Under the pieces are notes generated by a model. The model was not told the origin of the DNA. It did not search any database and saw only the letters and a list, made by a program, of their open reading frames with translations. A program made the translations under genes and the position numbers. Positions 29,491-38,772 of a DNA stretch of 64,000 nucleotides are shown here, one piece after another (positions within the stretch are counted from its first letter, which is position 1; each line of letters begins with the position of its first letter). The stretch is from Schaalia georgiae DSM 6843 (GTDB lineage Bacteria; Actinomycetota; Actinomycetes; Actinomycetales; Actinomycetaceae), in assembly GCF_000429245.1 (NCBI RefSeq), contig NZ_KE386870.1, positions 403,311 to 467,310 of the forward strand. The letters are read 5' to 3'.

Positions 29491-30591
29491 TCAGTAGTCC
29501 ATCCGCATTGCGCCGCGCACCTGGGCGAGGGTCTCGTCGGCCTGCGCGTTGGCGCGCTCGTTGCCCGCGGCCAGGACGGCGAGCAGGTGGTCCTCGTTGG
29601 CGAGCAGATCGGCGCGGCGGGCCCGCAGTGGCGCGAGCATTTCGTTGAGGGACTCGGTGACCAGGGCCTTGAGCGCGCCCGCGCCGGAGTCCCCGATGCG
29701 CTCGGCGATGGCCTCGGGCGCCTCGCCCGACGACAGGGAGGCCAGCATCAGCAGGTTCGACACCTCGGGACGGCCAACGGGGTCGAATGTGATGAGCCGC
29801 TCAGCGTCGGTCTTCGCCTTCTTGAGGATCCTCGCCGTCTCGTCCGCGCTCATCCCCAGCTCGATGGTGTTGCCCCGGGACTTCGACATCTTCTGCCCGT
29901 CGGTGCCCAGCAGCAGCGGAACCTCCGACAGCAGCGCCTCGGGCCTGCGGAACACCGGCTGGTCGGGATCCACCCTGCCGTAGCGCTTGTCGAAGCGCTG
30001 GGCGATGAGGCGGGCCTGCTCCAGGTGCGGCAGCTGGTCCTGGCCGACGGGGACGATGTTCGCCTTGCAGAAGAGGATGTCCGCCGCCTGGTGCACCGGG
30101 TAGGTGAGCATGAGCCCGGTCATCGCACGGCCCTCGGTCGCCTCCAACTCGGCCTTCACCGTGGGATTGCGGTGCAGTTCGGCCTCGGTGACGAGAGAGA
30201 GGAAGGGCAGCATGAGCTGGTTGAGGCCGGGCACGGCCGAGTGGTTGAAGATCGTGGACCGCTCCGGGTCGATCCCGGCTGCGAGGTAGTCGGCAACGAG
30301 TCCGAGAACGCGCTCACGGATCGGCCCGACTCCGTCGCGGTCGGTGATGACCTGGTAGTCGGCGACCAGCACCCAGGTGTCCACGCCCCGGTCCTGCAGG
30401 AAGACCCGGTTGCGCAGGGTGCCGAAGTAGTGGCCCAGGTGGAGGTGCCCCGTCGGGCGGTCGCCCGTGAGGACGCGGAAACGCGACGGGTCCTGGTCGA
30501 TCGCGAGGTCGATCTCGGCGCTGCGGGCCTTCGAACGGGCCAAGGAGGCGTCGGATGTGGAGCTCGCCAGGGCGTCTTCACTGCGTGTCAC
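29491..30591 (-). CDS. trpS: Tryptophanyl-tRNA synthetase
   Basis: Class Ic synthetase, about 366 residues. ATP motif HLGH near 51-54 (TGDRPTGHLHLGHYFGTL) and KMSKSRGNTIELGMS. The tryptophan-pocket region contains HQAADILFCKANIVPVGQDQ. GTG 30591 is preferred because TAGGAT lies 5 bp upstream (leaderless pattern); a TTG six bases earlier is the other candidate. It sits between glgX and glgE with no metabolic link to them. Confidence 0.95.
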   Translation of the reverse strand: MTRSEDALASSTSDASLARSKARSAEIDLAIDQDPSRFRVLTGDRPTGHLHLGHYFGTLRNRVFLQDRGVDTWVLVADYQVITDRDGVGPIRERVLGLVADYLAAGIDPERSTIFNHSAVPGLNQLMLPFLSLVTEAELHRNPTVKAELEATEGRAMTGLMLTYPVHQAADILFCKANIVPVGQDQLPHLEQARLIAQRFDKRYGRVDPDQPVFRRPEALLSEVPLLLGTDGQKMSKSRGNTIELGMSADETARILKKAKTDAERLITFDPVGRPEVSNLLMLASLSSGEAPEAIAERIGDSGAGALKALVTESLNEMLAPLRARRADLLANEDHLLAVLAAGNERANAQADETLAQVRGAMRMDY

Positions 30592-30634
30592 GGGCAATCC
30601 TAACTGTGTGGGGTCTATCGGGGGCGTGGGGGGA

Positions 30635-32926
30635 TCAGCGTCCGACGTGGGCGGCCACGTCGGACAGGAGCACCATCATCGACAGCGCCTGCATGGGGAT
30701 CTCGGAGCGCGGGGCGATGTGCTCGACATCGAGACCGAGGTCGCGGGGGTCGCGCCTGGGCCCGATGCCGCCGTCGTCGGGGGAGTCCCACACGGTGTTC
30801 ATGGCGACCAGCCAGTCGAGGTCGTGGCCGCGTGGCAGCGTCACCGTCACGTCCTGCAGGTTCGCGTTGATGATGACCAGGGCGTCGCGGTCCCCCCAGG
30901 GTACGCCCGAGCGCAGCATCTGGAAGGTGCGGTGGGCCGGGTCGCTCCACGCCGAATCGGGCATCGCCTCGCCCCACGCCGTGTACCACGAGACGTCGGG
31001 GATGGTGTCGGCCCCGTAGGGGCTCCCGGTGGCGAAGCAGTCGGGGCGCAGCACCGGATGGGCTTTGCGCAGGGCGATGAGCCACGACACCAGGTCGATG
31101 TTCTCCTGCTGCGTGGCCGCCAGGTTCCAGTCCACCCAGGAGATCGGGTCGTCCTGGCAGTACGCGTTGTTGTTGCCGTACTGGGTGCGCCCGAACTCGT
31201 CGCCGCCCAGCAGCATCGGCGTGCCCGCCGAGACGAAGAGCGTGGTGAGCAGGTTGCGCTGGGAGCGCTGGCGCAGCCCCGCGATCGTCGTGTCCTGCAA
31301 GATGGTGAATGGCGTCAGCGCATTGGGGTGGGTCGCCGAGGCCGCCAGGGTGCCCTCGACGCCGTGGTTCCACGACCGGTTGTCGTTCGAGCCGTCGCGG
31401 TTGCCCTCCAGGTTCGCCATATTGTGCTTGCGGTCGTAGGCGGTGAGGTCGGCCAGGGTGAAGCCGTCGTGGGCGGTGATGAAGTTCACCGACGCGCGGG
31501 GTCCGCGCAGGCTGCCGTGCCCGTGGTCGAAGACGTCGCGCGATCCGGCCAGGCGCGTGGCGAGGTCGTTGGGCCCCGACACGCGGGCCCCCGACGCCTG
31601 CGCGCGCACGTCCGCCAGCCAGAAGTTGCGCAGTGCGCCCCGGTAGTGGTCGTTCCACTCGGAGAAGGGCACGGGGAAGTTGCCCGTCTGCCAGCCCCCG
31701 GGGCCCACGTCCCAGGGCTCGGCGATGAGCTTGGCCGATCCGATGACCTCGTCGGCGGCCATGGCGACCAGCAGGGGGTGCATGGGGGAGAAGCCGGTGG
31801 CGAAGCGGCCCAGCGTGGCCGCCAGGTCGAAGCGGAACCCGTCGACGCCCATGTCGGAGGCCCAGTAGCGCAGGGAGTCCAGGACCATCTGGATGGCCTT
31901 GGGGTTGTCCATGTTCAAGGTGTTGCCCGTGCCCGTCACGTCGATGATCTGCGTGGGCCTTGACGAGGTGTGCCGGTAGTACAGGTCCGAGTCCAGGCCC
32001 CTCCACGACAGGGAGGGGCCCGAGTCGCCGCCCTCGCACGTGTGGTTGTAGACGACGTCGAGGATGACCTCGATGCCCGCCTCGTGGAGGATGGACACCA
32101 TTCCGCGGAACTCGTCGACGACGGCCTGGGCGCCGCGCATCCGGGCGGCGGCGGTCGCGTAGGTGGGCTCGGGGGCGAAGAACGACAGCGTCGAGTAGCC
32201 CCAGTAGTTGGTGAGCCCGCGCTCGGTGAGGAAGGGCTCGTCGCACTTGGCGTGGACGGGCAGCAGCTCTATGGAGGTCACCCCCAGGTCCAGCAGGTAG
32301 GACACGCACGAGGGGTGGGCCAGGCCCGCGTAGGTGCCGCGCAGCTCGGGCGGCACGCCGGGCATGTTCTTCGTGAAGCCCTTGACGTGGACCTCGTACA
32401 GGATCGTGCGGTCCCACGGGATCCGGGGCTTGGCGGCGATGGGGAAGGAGGGGGTGACGACGACGTTGCGCGGCATGTGGGGCGCCGAGTCCAGCGGGGA
32501 CCGGCGCATCGGGTACTCGTCGGGGTAGAGGTCCTCGTCCACGCAGTGCGCGTACACGGACGCCCCCAGGTCGACGCCGCCCTCGACTCCGCGCCCGTAG
32601 GGGTCCAGCAGGAGCTTGCGCGAGTTGTGGAACATGCCGCCGTCGGGGTCCCACGGCCCGTGGACCCTCAGGCCGTAGCGGGTTCCCGCCCCCAGTCCGG
32701 GGATGTGCCCGTGCCACACGCCGGTCGTCGGACCGAGGAGGGCGAACTGGGTCTCGTGGCCGGCCTCGTCGAAGACGCACAGGTCCACGCCCGTGGCGTT
32801 GCGCGCGACGACGGCCACATCGAGGCCGCCCGCCGAGGGATGCACGCCCAGTCGCGTCGGGATCGGATTCGGCTCCCCTACGCGAACGCGCGTCGGGGAG
32901 GTGTCGAACACGAGCAGTTCACTCAT
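30635..32926 (-). CDS. glgX: Glycogen debranching enzyme, GlgX/isoamylase type
   Basis: GH13_11 enzyme hydrolysing alpha-1,6 branches. 763 residues. N-terminal CBM48 (GVWHGHIPGLGAGTRYGLRV), then YEVHVKGFTKNMPGVP, DVVYNHTCEGG, nucleophile Asp in VDGFRFDLAATLGR, acid/base Glu in KLIAEPWDVGPGGWQTG and FITAHDGFTLADL. GAGGAG just before the ATG supports the start. Shares the minus strand with trpS 43 bp downstream. Confidence 0.95.
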   Translation of the reverse strand: MSELLVFDTSPTRVRVGEPNPIPTRLGVHPSAGGLDVAVVARNATGVDLCVFDEAGHETQFALLGPTTGVWHGHIPGLGAGTRYGLRVHGPWDPDGGMFHNSRKLLLDPYGRGVEGGVDLGASVYAHCVDEDLYPDEYPMRRSPLDSAPHMPRNVVVTPSFPIAAKPRIPWDRTILYEVHVKGFTKNMPGVPPELRGTYAGLAHPSCVSYLLDLGVTSIELLPVHAKCDEPFLTERGLTNYWGYSTLSFFAPEPTYATAAARMRGAQAVVDEFRGMVSILHEAGIEVILDVVYNHTCEGGDSGPSLSWRGLDSDLYYRHTSSRPTQIIDVTGTGNTLNMDNPKAIQMVLDSLRYWASDMGVDGFRFDLAATLGRFATGFSPMHPLLVAMAADEVIGSAKLIAEPWDVGPGGWQTGNFPVPFSEWNDHYRGALRNFWLADVRAQASGARVSGPNDLATRLAGSRDVFDHGHGSLRGPRASVNFITAHDGFTLADLTAYDRKHNMANLEGNRDGSNDNRSWNHGVEGTLAASATHPNALTPFTILQDTTIAGLRQRSQRNLLTTLFVSAGTPMLLGGDEFGRTQYGNNNAYCQDDPISWVDWNLAATQQENIDLVSWLIALRKAHPVLRPDCFATGSPYGADTIPDVSWYTAWGEAMPDSAWSDPAHRTFQMLRSGVPWGDRDALVIINANLQDVTVTLPRGHDLDWLVAMNTVWDSPDDGGIGPRRDPRDLGLDVEHIAPRSEIPMQALSMMVLLSDVAAHVGR

Positions 32927-33152
32927 CTCCTCGAGCCTTCCATATGCGGACAGCCATTACTTCTTTAACTCCGGCGCCCGTCATGCCCCGGCGGCGCACG
33001 GGCGCCACAGTGGACGGACGACCCGCCCAATTGTAGCGACATACCCGCCAGGCGCCACCGTACCCCCACAACGAAGCGGGAACAATCCTGCTCCGGCGCA
33101 TGAGGAGATGCTCATATGGGAGGCGGACGGCGTTTGTGGCACGCTAGGGGCC
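32927..33152. other. Divergent intergenic region between glgX and etfB
   Basis: 226 bp hold the promoters of both divergent genes. On the plus strand CACGCT (33140-33145) lies 7 bp before the etfB ATG, suggesting a leaderless transcript. No repeat was seen. Confidence 0.4.
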
Positions 33153-33956
33153 ATGAGAATTGTCGTGTGTGTGAAACATGTGCCCGACGCGGCCTCGCAG
33201 CGGCGCTTCGAGGACGGCCGCCTGGTGCGCGGTGAGGACGACGTCCTCAACGAGCTCGATGAGAACGCCATCGAGGCCGCCGTCCGCCTGGCGGAGGAAG
33301 AGAGGGGCGCCGGGCGCGAGGCGGAGGTCGTCGCGCTGACGATGGGGCCCGAGGACGCCGAGGACGCCATTATGCGCGCGCTGCAGATGGGCGCCGACCG
33401 CGGGGTCCTCGTCAGCGACGACCTGTTGGAGGGCTCCGACGTGGTGACGACCGCGTCCGTGCTGGCCGCGGCCATCGCCAGGATCGCCGACGAGGGCGGG
33501 GCCGTGGACCTGGTGGTCACGGGCATGGCGTCGCTGGACGCCATGACCTCGATGCTGCCCGCCGCCCTGGCCGCCAAGGCGGGGATGCCGCTGCTTGGCC
33601 TGGCCAGGCGGATGGACGTGGAGGGCCAGCGCGTCGAAATCAGCCGCACAGTGGACGGCTACGACGAGCGACTGAGCGCCCCGCTGCCCGCCGTCGTCTC
33701 GGTCACGGACCAGATCAACGAGCCGCGCTACCCGGCGTTCGCCGCCATGAGGGCGGCGCGCAAGAAGCCCATCGACCAGTGGGGCATCGACGACCTCGTC
33801 CAAACCCCCGGAGGGGGGGCGCCCACCCTGCGGCGCGCCCTGACGTCCGTGAGGCACAGCGAGGAGATCACGCGCTCGGGCGCGGGGACGATCATCCAGA
33901 ACTCCGGCGACGCCGGGCGCGCGCTGGCCGCCTACATCCTCGAAGTGGTGAAGTGA
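33153..33956 (+). CDS. etfB: Electron transfer flavoprotein subunit beta
   Basis: 267 residues. MRIVVCVKHVPDAASQRRFE is the canonical ETF-beta N-terminus. AMP/FAD-fold features include EVVALTMGPEDAEDAIMRAL and LVVTGMASLDAMTSMLPAAL, and the recognition-loop region EPRYPAFAAMRAARKKP. It forms a heterodimer with EtfA and passes electrons from dehydrogenases. The next gene starts one base after its stop. Confidence 0.95.
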   Translation: MRIVVCVKHVPDAASQRRFEDGRLVRGEDDVLNELDENAIEAAVRLAEEERGAGREAEVVALTMGPEDAEDAIMRALQMGADRGVLVSDDLLEGSDVVTTASVLAAAIARIADEGGAVDLVVTGMASLDAMTSMLPAALAAKAGMPLLGLARRMDVEGQRVEISRTVDGYDERLSAPLPAVVSVTDQINEPRYPAFAAMRAARKKPIDQWGIDDLVQTPGGGAPTLRRALTSVRHSEEITRSGAGTIIQNSGDAGRALAAYILEVVK

Positions 33957-33957
33957 A

Positions 33958-34941
33958 ATGACAGAAACGATGTCCGCACCCGTACTGGTCCTCGCCGACC
34001 ACGCCGCCGGTCAGGCGCGGCTGACGCCCGCCGCCGGGCAGCTGCTCACCCTGGCCCGCTCCCTCACCTCGGGCGGCGTGGACGCCCTGGTCCTCACCGA
34101 CGCGATCGACATGGAGGCCCTGGGGGCCCTGGGCGCCGACCGGGTGCTCAGCGCGCCCCTGGGCGGGGCGGCCCGCGCCTCGGTGGCCGCCGCCGACGCG
34201 GTCGTCGCCGCCCTGGAGGCGGGCTCCTACGGCCTCGTACTGCTCCCCTCCGACTACCGGGGCCGCGAGATCGCCGGAGCCGTGGCCGCCACCACCGACG
34301 CCGGGGTCGTCTCCGGCGCCTCCTCCGTCTCCTACGACGGCGGCGTCCTGGAGATCGCCAAGACCGCGCTGGCCGGATCGTGGTCGCTGCGCATCGTCGT
34401 GGAGGGCCAGACCCCGGTCGTCGGCGTCGCTTCCGGGGCCGTCGACGAGGCGAGGGCCGCCTCGCCCACGACGCCCGCCGTGGAGGCCCTCGACGTGGCG
34501 CTCAGCCCCCGCGCCCAGGCGGTCGCGGTCCTCGCCTCAACGCCGGAGGACACCGGCGGGGTGTCCCTGGCCGACGCCTCGACCGTCGTCGTCGGCGGGC
34601 GCGGCGTGGACGGCGACTTCACGATGGTCAAGGAACTGGCCGACGCCCTGGGGGGCGCGGTCGGCGCCACCCGCGTGGCGTGCGACGAGGGCTGGGCCCC
34701 CCGCGGCGAGCAGATCGGCCAGACCGGCCTGTCCGTCTCGCCCAACCTCTACGTGGGCCTGGGCGTGTCCGGCGCCGTCCACCACACGGTGGGAATGCAG
34801 TCGAGCGCCCACATCGTCGCGGTCTGCGACGACCCGGACGCCCCCATCTTCGAACTCGCCGACTTCGGCGTGGTCGGCGACGTCGCGGAAGTCGTTCCCC
34901 AGGCCCTCGACGAGATCCGCAAGGCCCGCGCCGCCGAGTGA
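33958..34941 (+). CDS. etfA: Electron transfer flavoprotein subunit alpha
   Basis: 327 residues. The C-terminal FAD domain is intact: VVVGGRGVDGDFTMVKELAD, GEQIGQTGLSVSPNLYVGLG, VSGAVHHTVGMQSS and the end DFGVVGDVAEVVP. No electron-bifurcation genes or fixCX are adjacent, so the electron partner is unknown. It overlaps the cysteine desulfurase by GTGA. Confidence 0.95.
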   Translation: MTETMSAPVLVLADHAAGQARLTPAAGQLLTLARSLTSGGVDALVLTDAIDMEALGALGADRVLSAPLGGAARASVAAADAVVAALEAGSYGLVLLPSDYRGREIAGAVAATTDAGVVSGASSVSYDGGVLEIAKTALAGSWSLRIVVEGQTPVVGVASGAVDEARAASPTTPAVEALDVALSPRAQAVAVLASTPEDTGGVSLADASTVVVGGRGVDGDFTMVKELADALGGAVGATRVACDEGWAPRGEQIGQTGLSVSPNLYVGLGVSGAVHHTVGMQSSAHIVAVCDDPDAPIFELADFGVVGDVAEVVPQALDEIRKARAAE

Positions 34942-36134
34942 GCCACTACCTGGACCACGCGGCCACCTCGCCCCTCGACCCCGCGGCGCTCGAGGCGTGG
35001 GTGCGGGCACAGCGCGACCTCGGGGCCGCCCCCGGCAACCCCGCCGCCCTCCACTCAGGGGGACGGCGGGCCCGCCGCATGCTCGACGACGCCCGCGAGA
35101 GGGTCGCCCACCAGCTGGGCGCCGACATCCACGAGGTGCTCTTCACATCGGGCGCCACCGAGTCCGACGCCCTCGGGGTGATGGCGGCGGCGAGGGGGGC
35201 CCGCGCCTCGGACCCCGCGCGCACGCGGATCCTGGTCTCCTCCGTCGAGCACGACGCGGTCGCGAACCAGCGCGCGGTCGCCGACAGGGAGGGCTTCGCC
35301 TGGGAGGAACTGCCCGTCGCCCCCACCGGGACCACCCCCATTGACGAGGGGGCCCTGGCCGCACTGGCGCCGTCGGTGGCAGTGGCCTCGATGTGCCTCG
35401 TGTGCTCCGAGACGGGCGCGGTCCAACCCGTGGCGGCCCTGGCGCGGGCGGTGGCTCCAGGCGGGGCGCGCACCCACACGGACGCCGCCCAGGCCGTGCC
35501 CGTCGTCGAGGTGCGCTTCGACGAACTGGGCGTGGACCTCATGAGCATCGCCGGGCACAAGGCGGGGGCGCCAGTCGGAGTGGGGTGCTTGGTGGCCCGG
35601 CGCGGGATCCCGGTGCTCACGGACCGCCCCGGCGGCGGCCACGAGCGCGGGCTCCGCTCGGGGACCCCGGACGTGGCGGGCGCGCTCGCCCTCGCAGCCG
35701 CCCTGGAGGCCACTGCCGCCAGGCGCGAGGCGTTCGCCTCCCGGGCCGTTGCCCTGCGCCAGCGGCTCCTCGCGGCCCTGCCGCCCGGCTGCGCCCCCAC
35801 CGTGGCCCCGGCCGACGCCGTCCCCTCGATCATCCACCTGTCGATCCCCACCTCGCGCCCCGAGGCCGTGCTCATGGCGATGGACATGGCGGGCGTCGTC
35901 GTGTCGGCGGGCAGCGCCTGCCACGCGGGCGTGGCGCGCCCCTCCCGGGTCGTCATGGCGATGGGGCGCGACGAGGCCGGCGCGCTGGGCGTCCTGCGCG
36001 TCTCCCTGGGCGCAGCCACCACCGAAGACGACATCGACGCCCTCGTCGCGGCGCTGCCGGCGGCGATCCGCGCAGGACAGGCCCTGGACGGGGTGCCCCG
36101 CGCGCGGAACACGAGGAACCAGGAGGCGGACTGA
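34938..36134 (+). CDS. Cysteine desulfurase (NifS/IscS class I)
   Basis: PLP enzyme taking sulfur from cysteine. 398 residues beginning SHYLDHAATSPLD. PLP Lys208 is in SIAGHKAGAPVG; THTDAAQAV and GGGHERGLRSGTPDV are present; the sulfur-accepting Cys328 lies in VSAGSACHAGVARPS. The GTG overlaps the etfA stop, and the stop overlaps mnmA (TGATG). That coupling argues it supplies the sulfur for tRNA 2-thiouridylation. Confidence 0.93.
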   Translation: MSHYLDHAATSPLDPAALEAWVRAQRDLGAAPGNPAALHSGGRRARRMLDDARERVAHQLGADIHEVLFTSGATESDALGVMAAARGARASDPARTRILVSSVEHDAVANQRAVADREGFAWEELPVAPTGTTPIDEGALAALAPSVAVASMCLVCSETGAVQPVAALARAVAPGGARTHTDAAQAVPVVEVRFDELGVDLMSIAGHKAGAPVGVGCLVARRGIPVLTDRPGGGHERGLRSGTPDVAGALALAAALEATAARREAFASRAVALRQRLLAALPPGCAPTVAPADAVPSIIHLSIPTSRPEAVLMAMDMAGVVVSAGSACHAGVARPSRVVMAMGRDEAGALGVLRVSLGAATTEDDIDALVAALPAAIRAGQALDGVPRARNTRNQEAD

Positions 36135-37258
36135 TGCGGGTGCTCGCCGCGCTGTCGGGCGGAGTCGACTCCGCCGTCGCCGCAGCCAAAGCCGTCGAGG
36201 CGGGCCACGACGTGGTCGGCGTCCACATGGCGCTGTCCAGCCAGCCCGCCCAGTGCCGCATCGGGTCGCGGGGCTGCTGCTCCGTCGAGGACGCCGGGGA
36301 CGCGGCCCGCGCCGCCGAGACCATCGGCATCCCCTTCTACGTGTGGGACCTGGCCGAGGAGTTCGAACAGACCGTCATCACCGACTTCATCGCCCAGTAC
36401 CGGGCGGGGCGCACCCCCAACCCGTGCGTGCGCTGCAACGAGTTCGTGAAGTTCCGCGAATTGGCGGACCGGGCGCGCGCACTCGGCTTCGACGCCGTGT
36501 GCACAGGCCACTACGCGGCCATCGTCGAAGGGGAGCAGGGGCCCGAGCTCCACCGGGGCGCCGACGCCGCGAAGGACCAGTCCTACGTGCTCGCCGTCAT
36601 GGGCCCCGACGAGCTGCGCCGCGTCGTCCTGCCCCTGGGGGAGGCCCCCTCCAAGGCGTGGGTGCGCGCCGAGGCGGAGCGCCTGGGCCTGGGAGTGTCC
36701 GACAAACCCGACTCCTACGACATCTGCTTCATCCCCGACGGGGACACCCAGGGGTTCCTCCGCGCCCACCTGGGGTCGGCCGAGGGGGAGATCGTCACCC
36801 CCGACGGGCGGATCCTTGGCCGCCACGGCGGCTACTGGAACTACACGGTCGGCCAGCGCAAGGGCCTCGGCATCGGGGTGCCCGCGCCCGATGGGCGCCC
36901 CCGCTACGTCCTGGAGACCAGGCCCGAGACGAACCAGGTGGTCGTCGGCGCCCGCGAACTGCTCACCGTCGACCGCATAGAGTGCTCCAACGCCGTGTGG
37001 CTGGCGCCCGACGACCCGGGCGACGCCGCCTCCGGCGGCCTCTTCGCCCAGTTCCGCGCCCACGGCCGCCCGGTGCCCGTGGCGTCCCTGGTCCGCGAGG
37101 CGCCTGGGGGCGCCGGCGCGCGGATCGTCGTCGGCCTCGCCGAGGCCGCCCGGGGCGTGGCCCGCGGGCAGTCCCTGGTCGTCTACCGGGGCGACCGCGT
37201 CCTGGGGGAGGGGACCATCGACGCCACGTCCCGGGCCGGGGCGGCGCTCGCCTCGTGA
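36134..37258 (+). CDS. mnmA: tRNA-specific 2-thiouridylase
   Basis: Thiolates U34 of tRNA Lys/Glu/Gln. 374 residues. PP-loop LSGGVDSAVAA at 7-17, catalytic Cys98 in NPCVRCNEFVKF and the second catalytic Cys198 in DSYDICFIPDGD, followed by TVGQRKGLGIG and the C-terminal barrel. The last codons (gcggcgctcgcctcgtga) are also the first copy of a repeat (family K) that recurs in the following gap. Confidence 0.95.
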   Translation: MRVLAALSGGVDSAVAAAKAVEAGHDVVGVHMALSSQPAQCRIGSRGCCSVEDAGDAARAAETIGIPFYVWDLAEEFEQTVITDFIAQYRAGRTPNPCVRCNEFVKFRELADRARALGFDAVCTGHYAAIVEGEQGPELHRGADAAKDQSYVLAVMGPDELRRVVLPLGEAPSKAWVRAEAERLGLGVSDKPDSYDICFIPDGDTQGFLRAHLGSAEGEIVTPDGRILGRHGGYWNYTVGQRKGLGIGVPAPDGRPRYVLETRPETNQVVVGARELLTVDRIECSNAVWLAPDDPGDAASGGLFAQFRAHGRPVPVASLVREAPGGAGARIVVGLAEAARGVARGQSLVVYRGDRVLGEGTIDATSRAGAALAS

Positions 37259-37510
37259 GGCGGGCGGCTTTGCGCCTACGAGAAGGCCGAGTGGGGGCGG
37301 GCGCGGCCCTCGCCTCGTCGGGAGCGCGGCTCTCCGCCCACGAGAAGGCCGACTGCTCCGCTACGCGTGCTCGGTGCCTCGTGAGGCGTGCGGGCGTTGG
37401 AGTACTGGCGGGGCTGCGGGCGCGGCCGGGCGTGGTCGGCCCTCGCAGTCGCCGGCTCCGGCGGGTCGGCTCTGGTGGCGGGCGGCGCTCGCCTCGTCAG
37501 GAGCGCGGGC
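37241..37510. repeat. Family K repeats from the mnmA stop to tRNA-Leu
   Basis: GGCGCTCGCCTCGTGAGG at the mnmA 3' end recurs as GCGGCCCTCGCCTCGTCGGG near 37303 and GGCGCTCGCCTCGTCAGG near 37484, the last two followed by AGCGCGG. CYACGAGAAGGCCGA appears twice between them. The gap has no gene. Confidence 0.7.
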
Positions 37511-37532
37511 GAATCGGATACACTGGGCGGGC

Positions 37533-37616
<84 letters not shown>

Positions 37617-37724
37617 CGGGTTCGTCTTGCGAACCCTCACTCTGGGAAACAGACTCTGCGGCCGTCTCAGGCGGGGCAGGCCGCCGCCCTGCGGGGAGGC
37701 GGAGGTACGCGGCGGGAAGGGGCT

Positions 37725-37741
37725 GTTTTCACAGTGATAAC
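37725..37741. repeat. Isolated family B half-site
   Basis: GTTTTCACAGTGATAAC differs by two bases from the complement of the family B tail (GTTTTCACAGCGATACC). It lies 60 bp upstream of the family D module. Confidence 0.6.
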
Positions 37742-37803
37742 TTCACGCTCGAAGGCCGATGGGGAACCGCACCCGCGCCACGTGGCACCCCTGTTTCGCT
37801 CCG

Positions 37804-37987
37804 CTGGTCCAAAATGCGTCTGAGTCCCGGGCGGGAACGGGGTCTTTCCGGGCATCTGGTCCAAAATGCGTCTGAGTCTACGCGAATTCGCCTGGATCCA
37901 GCCAAAACCGCGAGACTGAGACGCATTTTGGACCAACCTGCCGCAGTGACTCCCAGAAGCGGCGAAACCCAGACGCATTTCGGACCA
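37804..37987. repeat. Family D four-site module (GGTCCAAAATGCGTCTGAGT)
   Basis: Two forward sites (37804-37826, 37856-37878; identical over 23 bp) are followed by two reverse sites (37914-37936, 37967-37987) with one and a few changes. Spacings are 52, 58 and 53 bp. The order forward-forward-reverse-reverse is the same as in family C. Confidence 0.9.
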
Positions 37988-38181
37988 TCGCCCCGATCTG
38001 GAGGGGGGCTAATCTCGGCTCACACCCCACCCACCAGGAGAACACCCCACTCACACTCACCGCATAATCCCACCCGAAGGACACGAAACGATTACACCAC
38101 TCCACTGGACTTGACCGCTTTCAAAGGGATGTCTCGCCCCTAGAACGGGCGCGGGGGTTTGTTTTGAAAGCGAAGTGGAGT
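37988..38181. other. Gene-free stretch between family D and family B modules
   Basis: No credible gene. An additional family B-like half-site (TTTCAAAGGGATG) lies at about 38119-38131, and TTTTGAAAGCG at 38163 is near its complement. The sequence is less GC-rich than coding DNA here. Confidence 0.5.
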
Positions 38182-38266
38182 TTTCAAAGGGATACCCTCA
38201 CTTTGCAAGTGTTATAACGCTTGCAAAGTGTGGTATCGCTGTGAAAGTGGAGGTATCGCTGTGAAA
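38182..38266. repeat. Family B inverted-repeat module, copy 2
   Basis: Same order as copy 1: TTTCAAAGGGATACC, an arm ending CACTTTGCAAG, GTTATAAC centre, the arm CTTGCAAAGTGTGGTATC, and two GGTATCGCTGTGAAA sites. The left arm has an insertion/substitution (CCCTCAC for CCACAC), so this palindrome is less perfect than copy 1 while the right half is almost identical. Confidence 0.9.
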
Positions 38267-38397
38267 ACGGCCCTAGACGCCCGGAGTGCCCGTGACAATA
38301 CCCGGGGCGCGGGCCAGTACTGAGAGCCCAGCGCGCGGCGGCGCACCAGGCCGCCGTATGGGAGTGAGTCCGATAACGTGTTGGTGGTTCCTTCGCT

Positions 38398-38492
38398 GGG
38401 TTCCCCAGTCCTTTCAAGGCGGACTATCGTCCCGAACTCGTCGTTCACGCTGCTCGGCGATGGGTTCCCGAGTCCTTTCAGGGCGGACTATC
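38398..38492. repeat. Two 31-bp direct repeats (family H)
   Basis: Units starting GGGTTCCC and ending GGCGGACTATC occupy 38398-38428 and 38462-38492, differing at two positions, 64 bp apart. Confidence 0.8.
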
Positions 38493-38600
38493 TTGGGAGG
38501 CCGAGCGATCGAGCATGATCCTAGCCGTGTCCCACGATGACCGATTCTCATTCGGCCGTATTCGTCTTGATCCGCAAAATGCTGGCCAACCCCGATGCGG

Positions 38601-38704
38601 TCCACGCGCCCGCAGTCCGACCGAGCCCTGCTTCGTTCCCTCGCCTTCTCGAGGGCCTGACGCAGACCACGCGCCCGCGATCCGGTCGGATCCCACTTCG
38701 TTTC
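38601..38704. repeat. Two ~39-bp imperfect direct repeats (family I)
   Basis: Units beginning CCACGCGCCCGC and ending ACTTCGTTTC/GCTTCGTTCC lie at about 38601-38640 and 38666-38704, with roughly a quarter of positions changed. They sit just upstream of the methyltransferase-like gene. Confidence 0.55.
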
Positions 38705-38760
38705 GACCTAGTCGTCGGCACCCATCGGACCGTCCGTCGGTGTCCCGTTGCTCACGGCAG

Positions 38761-38766
38761 TATGCT
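38761..38766 (+). promoter_or_regulatory. -10 box TATGCT of the methyltransferase-like gene
   Basis: TATGCT, six bases, then ATG at 38773: the leaderless pattern seen at several genes here. Confidence 0.5.
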
Positions 38767-38772
38767 CGTCAG

